Source: 70-18 sp041691815 | Lineage (GTDB): Bacteria; Pseudomonadota; Alphaproteobacteria; Acetobacterales; Acetobacteraceae | Direction: 5' to 3' | Assembly: GCA_041691815.1 (NCBI GenBank) | Contig: JBEPTZ010000144.1 | Coordinates: forward strand, 1-10,475 | Length of the DNA stretch: 10,475 nt | Shown here: in pieces, positions 7,115-10,475 of the stretch | Numbering within the stretch: position 1 is the first letter of the stretch | How the letters are laid out: the number at the start of each line of letters is the position of its first letter | Translations under genes and position numbers: made by a program | Notes under the pieces: generated by a model | Database searches by the model: none | What the model was told of the DNA's origin: nothing | The model's input: the letters and a program-made list of their open reading frames with translations, nothing else

Positions 7115-8542
7115 ATGGAATCGAGTGCTGCCAGTTTTCCGGCCAATGCGCACGCGGCGCTGGCCGACGCCGGGTTGCAGAAGGCGCTGGCCTTTACCCG
7201 GCCGGCGTTCCCGGCCCGGCGGGCGGCGGCGGTTGCCGCCCTGCCGGAGTTCGAGCGGCTGCGGGATATCGGCCGCGATATCAAGAACCACACGCTGGCG
7301 AACCTGGATTTCTACCTGGAGACCTGGGCCGACAACGTGGAGCGGGCCGGCGGCCATGTGCATTGGTGCCCGACCGCCGCGGATGCCCGCGCCGCCGTGC
7401 TGGCGATCTGCCAGACGGCCAATGCGCGCACCGTGACCAAGGGCAAGTCGATGATCTCCGAGGAGATCGCCATCAACGACCATCTCGAGGCGCATGGCAT
7501 CGAGCCGGTCGAGACCGATCTCGGCGAATACATCCTGCAACTCCGCCACGAACCGCCGAGTCATATCATCGCGCCGGCGTTCCATCTCAACCGCGAAGAT
7601 TGGGAGGCGAGTTTCCGCAAGTCGCATACCGACCTGCCGGCCGACCGGGTGTTCAACGAGCGTCGCGATATCCTGACCGAGGCCAGGCGCAAGCTGCGGG
7701 AGAAGTTCCTGGCCGCCGATGTCGGGATCACCGGGGCGAATTTCCTGATCGCCGAGAGCGGCAGCAGCGTGATCGTCACCAACGAGGGCAACGGCGACCT
7801 GACCCAGACGCTGCCGCGGGTGCATATCGTGCTGGCCAGCATCGAGAAGGTGGTGCCGACGCTGGAGGACGCGACCAGCCTGCTGCGGCTGCTGGCGCGC
7901 TCAGCGACCGGGCAGGATATGTCGGTCTACACCACCTTCTCCACCGGGGCGCGGCGGCCGGGCGACCTGGACGGGCCGGAGGAATACCATGTGGTTCTGC
8001 TCGATAACGGGCGCTCCGGCATGATCGGCACCGAGTTCCAGGACATGCTGCGCTGCATCCGCTGCGCTGCCTGCATGAACCATTGCCCGGTGTATTTCGC
8101 GGTCGGCGGACATGCCTATGGCTCGGTGTATCCCGGCCCAATGGGGGCGGTGCTGACGCCGGCGCTGGAGGGGGTGGACAAGGCCGGGCATCTGCCGAAC
8201 GCCAGCACCTTCTGCGGCAAATGTGAGAGCGTCTGCCCGGTGAAGATCCCGCTGCCGAACCTGATGCGACATTGGCGAGAGCGGGAGTTCGAGCGGCATC
8301 TGACGCCGGCGGCGATGCGCAGCAACCTGGCGCTGTGGGCGTGGTTCGCGCGGCGGCCGGGGATGTATCGGTTCGCGACGCGCATCGCGGCCTGGACGCT
8401 GGGGTTCATGGGGCGCAAGCGGGGGCGGTTTACCCGGCTGCCGTTCGCCGGCGGCTGGACTGACGGGCGCGACCTGCCGGCGCCGGAGGGGGAGACATTT
8501 TTTGCCCGCTACAAGCGCGAACAGCGGGCGGGGCGGGCGTGA
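7115..8542 (+). CDS. lutB: Lactate utilisation protein B (LutB/LldF, LUD plus ferredoxin domains)
   Basis: A 475-residue subunit of the LutABC complex, normal family length. Residues about 60-290 are the LUD domain with the conserved KGKSMISEEIAIND (110-122) and DLGEYILQL region. It is followed by a dicluster ferredoxin-like segment: CIRCAACMNHCP (C314, C317, C320, C324) and CGKCESVCP (C367, C370, C374), binding two [4Fe-4S] clusters and passing electrons from lactate oxidation. A C-terminal helical segment (about 380-475) completes the family architecture. The ATG is 3 bases after the lutA stop, with GAGGGG at 7097-7102 inside the lutA end, so the two are co-translated. Downstream, a 163-bp gap filled by two repeat copies separates it from lutC, which is unusual for this normally tight operon. 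Confidence 0.95.
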   Translation: MESSAASFPANAHAALADAGLQKALAFTRPAFPARRAAAVAALPEFERLRDIGRDIKNHTLANLDFYLETWADNVERAGGHVHWCPTAADARAAVLAICQTANARTVTKGKSMISEEIAINDHLEAHGIEPVETDLGEYILQLRHEPPSHIIAPAFHLNREDWEASFRKSHTDLPADRVFNERRDILTEARRKLREKFLAADVGITGANFLIAESGSSVIVTNEGNGDLTQTLPRVHIVLASIEKVVPTLEDATSLLRLLARSATGQDMSVYTTFSTGARRPGDLDGPEEYHVVLLDNGRSGMIGTEFQDMLRCIRCAACMNHCPVYFAVGGHAYGSVYPGPMGAVLTPALEGVDKAGHLPNASTFCGKCESVCPVKIPLPNLMRHWREREFERHLTPAAMRSNLALWAWFARRPGMYRFATRIAAWTLGFMGRKRGRFTRLPFAGGWTDGRDLPAPEGETFFARYKREQRAGRA

Positions 8543-8557
8543 TGCAGGCAGCAAGCA

Positions 8558-8597
8558 GCGCTTTTTTGAAAAAAAGCGCGCAAAAAACTTTATCCAC
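8558..8597 (+). repeat. Palindromic repeat copy B (hairpin plus conserved tail)
   Basis: A perfect 10-bp hairpin, GCGCTTTTTT (8558-8567) with AAAAAAGCGC (8570-8579) around a GA centre, is followed by GC, six A, CTTTATCCAC. The hairpin arms differ from those of the other copies, yet pairing is kept, while the tail is nearly identical. It begins 15 bp after the lutB stop and points toward lutC. In a region of very high GC this A/T-rich block is conspicuous. Confidence 0.75.
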
Positions 8598-8653
8598 AGG
8601 TGCGCCCCTCCTGTCGGCGCCGGGAGCGGCGAAGCCACGGATAAAGTTTTTTT
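8582..8653 (+). terminator. Possible attenuator formed by opposed repeat copies
   Basis: AAAAAACTTTATCC (8582-8595) is a perfect 14-bp inverted repeat of GGATAAAGTTTTTT (8639-8652), enclosing a 43-bp GC-rich centre that itself holds the short palindrome CGGCGCCG. The right arm ends in a run of seven T (8647-8653). The A-run/stem/T-run shape resembles a bidirectional intrinsic terminator, but the outer stem is AT-rich and the loop long, so it may only attenuate or serve as an RNA-processing site between lutB and lutC. Confidence 0.3.
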
Positions 8654-8684
8654 GCTTCTTTGTTTTCAAACAAAGAAGTCTTCC
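8637..8684 (-). repeat. Palindromic repeat copy C, inverted relative to copy B
   Basis: Read on the minus strand it has the hairpin CTTCTTTGTTT/AAACAAAGAAG (11-bp arms, 8655-8665 with 8668-8678), then GC-A7-CTTTATCC as the tail. By eye it matches copy D (9958-10005) at 45 of 48 positions, so these two are the same subtype. It faces copy B across a 40-bp spacer and ends about 10 bases before the lutC Shine-Dalgarno. Confidence 0.8.
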
Positions 8685-8705
8685 TTGCCTCCTCGGAGCC
8701 ATGCA

Positions 8706-9419
8706 ATGAGCCGTGAACAAATTCTCGGCGCGATCCGGCGCGGCATGCAGCGTGGCAAGCTGCCCGAGGATCAAGCGATGGCGCTCAGGGCGCGGCTGGC
8801 GGCGCATCCGCGCCAGTTGGTGCCGATGCGCTCGCAGGTGGCGCGACCGGCGCAGGTGGCGCTGTTCATCGCCAATGTGGAGAAGGAATTCGGCACGGTG
8901 GCGCGGGTCGCCTCACTGGCCGAAGTGCCGGCGGCGGTGGCGGATTATCTCACCAGCCAGAACCTGCCGACCGATTTCGCGCTGGCGCCGCATCCGGAGC
9001 TGACCGAGCAGGTGCCCTGGGCCGAGCGGCCGCTGCTGACGGCACGGGTGGGGCGAGCGCAGGCCAGCGATATGGTGTGCGTGCAGCATGGCTACGCGGC
9101 GGTGGCCGAGACCGGCACGCTGATGCTGCCGGCGGCGCCGGAGCGGCCGACGACGCTCAATCTGCTGGGCGACACCGCGATCGTGGTGCTGCGGGCCAGC
9201 CGGGTGGTGGGGCCGTTCGAGGCCGCCTGGGACCTGCTGCGGGCCGAGCGCCAGGATGCGGTGACCGGCGGCTTCATGCCGCGCAACGTGATGCTGGTGA
9301 CCGGGCCGTCGCGCTCGGCGGATATCGAGTCGACACTGGAACTCGGCGCGCATGGGCCGCGACGGCTGCATGTGGTGCTGGTGGATGACGATCCCGCCGC
9401 ATTGGCCGGGGCGGCCTGA
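8706..9419 (+). CDS. lutC: Lactate utilisation protein C (LutC/LldG, LUD domain)
   Basis: A 237-residue LUD-domain protein, the third subunit of the LutABC lactate-oxidising complex. Family blocks visible are AAVAETGTLML (131-141), LRASRVVGPFEAAWDLL (162-178) and VTGPSRSADIESTLELGAHGP (198-218). The start at 8706 gives MSREQILGAIRR, the usual opening, with GGAG at 8695-8698 seven bases upstream. The out-of-frame ATG at 8701 is excluded, and the open frame that continues upstream to 8502 merely reads through repeat DNA and the end of lutB. Having its own clear Shine-Dalgarno after a 163-bp gap suggests lutC translation is independent of lutB. It is followed almost directly by the Smr gene, which probably shares its transcript. 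Confidence 0.94.
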   Translation: MSREQILGAIRRGMQRGKLPEDQAMALRARLAAHPRQLVPMRSQVARPAQVALFIANVEKEFGTVARVASLAEVPAAVADYLTSQNLPTDFALAPHPELTEQVPWAERPLLTARVGRAQASDMVCVQHGYAAVAETGTLMLPAAPERPTTLNLLGDTAIVVLRASRVVGPFEAAWDLLRAERQDAVTGGFMPRNVMLVTGPSRSADIESTLELGAHGPRRLHVVLVDDDPAALAGAA

Positions 9420-9426
9420 TGTGTTC

Positions 9427-9948
9427 ATGCCGGGTCGGAAGGGGCTGAGCGAGGCCGATCGGGCCATCTGGGCGCTGTACGCGCGGCAGGTGCAGGCGCT
9501 GCCGGGCCATGCCGTGCCGGAATTGCCGCCGGAAATGGTGGTGGTGGAGACCGTGTCGCGGACGGTGGTGATGGCCAGTCCGCGGCCGATGCCGGCCGGG
9601 ATCGCCACGCTGGCCGTGGGCAACCAGCCGGGGGGGCTGGATAACGCGACCTGGAACCGGTTCCGCTCGGGCAAGCTGGCTGCCCTGCGTACGCTCGATT
9701 TACATGGGCGCACGGCGCAGCACGCGTTCCAGGCGTTGCAGGCGTTTCTGCAGACAGCGCATGCCGACCAGGTGCGCTGCGTCGAGGTGATCACCGGGCG
9801 CGGTGCCGGTGAACGCGGCGGGGTGATACGGCGGGAGTTTCCGATGTGGCTGAACCTGCCGGCGCTGCGGCCGCTGGTGCTGGCGGCCAGCCATCCGCAT
9901 GCGGCCAATCCGGGGTCGGTGCGCGTGCTGCTGCGGCGATTAAGATGA
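9427..9948 (+). CDS. Smr-domain protein
   Basis: A 173-residue protein with a C-terminal Smr domain (about residues 88-172), a small nucleic-acid-binding/nicking fold first seen at the end of MutS2. Signature elements are LDLHG (90-94), the VITGRG turn (121-126), followed by GVIRREFPMWLN (132-143) and the final VRVLLRR strand. The N-terminal half (GLSEADRAIWALYARQV) is the helical leader found in stand-alone alphaproteobacterial Smr proteins. The ATG at 9427 is preferred; a GTG at 9421, two codons earlier, is equally in frame and no strong Shine-Dalgarno decides. The start lies 7 bases after the lutC stop. It is followed by an XRE regulator with a repeat copy in between; this Smr-XRE pair recurs in alphaproteobacteria, so it is probably unrelated to lactate use. 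Confidence 0.9.
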   Translation: MPGRKGLSEADRAIWALYARQVQALPGHAVPELPPEMVVVETVSRTVVMASPRPMPAGIATLAVGNQPGGLDNATWNRFRSGKLAALRTLDLHGRTAQHAFQALQAFLQTAHADQVRCVEVITGRGAGERGGVIRREFPMWLNLPALRPLVLAASHPHAANPGSVRVLLRRLR

Positions 9949-9957
9949 AGCGAGAAA

Positions 9958-10005
9958 GCAAGTCTTCTTTGTTTGAAAACAAAGAAGCAAAAAAACTTTG
10001 TCCGT
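9958..10005 (+). repeat. Palindromic repeat copy D
   Basis: Same subtype as copy C and in the opposite orientation: hairpin CTTCTTTGTTT (9964-9974) with AAACAAAGAAG (9977-9987), then C-A7-CTTTGTCC. It occupies most of the 73 bp between the smr stop and the preferred start of the XRE gene. An in-frame TGA at 9974-9976 inside the hairpin blocks any XRE start further upstream. Confidence 0.8.
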
Positions 10006-10021
10006 TGAGGTTTTGGCGCCG

Positions 10022-10420
10022 GTGACGCCGTTTGGAGCCCGGGTGCGCGCTTTGCGGGCCGAGCGGGGCATGACGCTGAGTGCGCTGGCGGAGCAGTTGC
10101 GGGTGTCACCAGCGTATCTCTCGGCGCTGGAGCACGGCAAGCGCGGTGCACCCGGCACCGGATTGGTGCATCAGGTCTGCGATCTGTTCGGGCTGATCTG
10201 GGACCAGGCGGAGGAACTGTCAGCCCTGGCGCGGCTGTCGCATCCGCGCGTGGTGGTGGATACTGCGGGCCTGACGCCGGAGCAGACGGCGCTGGCCAAC
10301 CGGCTGGCGCAGACCATCCATCGGTTGTCGCCCGAGGCAGTGGCGGGGCTGCACGCAATGCTGGACGCCACCACGCCGCCGCCGCGCGCGCGATTGCGAC
10401 GGGCGGCGGGCCGATCCTAG
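10022..10420 (+). CDS. XRE-family helix-turn-helix regulator
   Basis: A 132-residue protein with an N-terminal Cro/C1-type helix-turn-helix: RVRALRAERGMTLSALAEQL (7-26) followed by the recognition segment VSPAYLSALEHGKRG (28-42). The region after it (SHPRVVVDTAGLTPEQTALANRLA, about 73-96) is conserved in the alphaproteobacterial regulators of this type, probably for dimerisation. The GTG at 10022 is preferred because it gives V/M-TPFGARVRALR, the usual opening, and has GAGG at 10007-10010 eleven bases upstream. TTG at 10013 and TTG at 9998 are alternatives; the latter would lie inside the repeat tail and is less likely. The target is unknown; it may regulate itself and smr, or act globally. 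Confidence 0.9.
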   Translation: MTPFGARVRALRAERGMTLSALAEQLRVSPAYLSALEHGKRGAPGTGLVHQVCDLFGLIWDQAEELSALARLSHPRVVVDTAGLTPEQTALANRLAQTIHRLSPEAVAGLHAMLDATTPPPRARLRRAAGRS

Positions 10421-10475
10421 ATAAGTGTCTGACTCAGAATGCGGGGTTTGATTTCAGGCTCTTGCGAGGGTACGG

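Noticed and set aside
8558..8684. A CRISPR array or an insertion sequence
   Set aside because: Only two opposed copies with no regular spacers and no transposase gene; the pattern fits a REP/BIME-like element.
8502..8705. An N-terminal extension of LutC by 68 residues
   Set aside because: It would overlap the end of lutB and read through both repeats; homologs begin at the MSREQ-like start, which has its own Shine-Dalgarno.
8913..10358. A 481-codon open frame on - across lutC, smr and the XRE gene
   Set aside because: It is the shadow of three recognised genes and translates through repeat copy D; no conserved motif is visible.

Overview
This is a GC-rich bacterial segment whose gene content and protein styles fit an alphaproteobacterium, most likely of the Acetobacteraceae type (inferred from the very high GC, the TAXI-TRAP fused permease, the Smr/XRE pair and the AT-rich palindromic intergenic repeats; no rRNA or marker gene is present to prove it). 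Nine protein-coding genes fill nearly all of the window. No tRNA, rRNA, CRISPR array or transposase gene was found.

Left part (1-2194): the tail of a dispersed repeat (1-15), a YhiN/HI0933-family flavoprotein on +, and a DMT/EamA-family transporter on -. These two genes converge so tightly that their stop codons share one CTAG. Middle part (2391-7111 and on to 9419): a co-directional + strand block with a TAXI-type TRAP solute-binding protein, its fused DctQM permease, an HpcH/HpaI-type metal-dependent aldolase, and the three lactate-utilisation genes lutA, lutB and lutC. Read together, this looks like an uptake-and-catabolism unit for an organic or sugar acid: import by the TRAP system, aldol cleavage to pyruvate plus an aldehyde, and oxidation of lactate (or a related 2-hydroxy acid) to pyruvate by the LutABC iron-sulfur complex. 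The individual families are secure; the joined pathway is inference. Right part (9427-10420): an Smr-domain protein and an XRE-type regulator, a likely housekeeping pair. The window ends in 55 bp of lower-GC DNA of unknown nature.

The most unusual structure is a family of AT-rich palindromic repeats, which stand out sharply in this GC-rich DNA. Each complete copy has a perfect hairpin whose arm sequence differs between subtypes, followed by a conserved tail GC-A6/7-CTTT-(A/G)-TCC. Three complete copies (8558-8597 +, 8637-8684 -, 9958-10005 +) and one tail fragment (1-15) were found. Two of them face each other between lutB and lutC and form a REP/BIME-like composite that ends in a T7 run, so it could fold as a transcript attenuator or processing site inside the lut operon.
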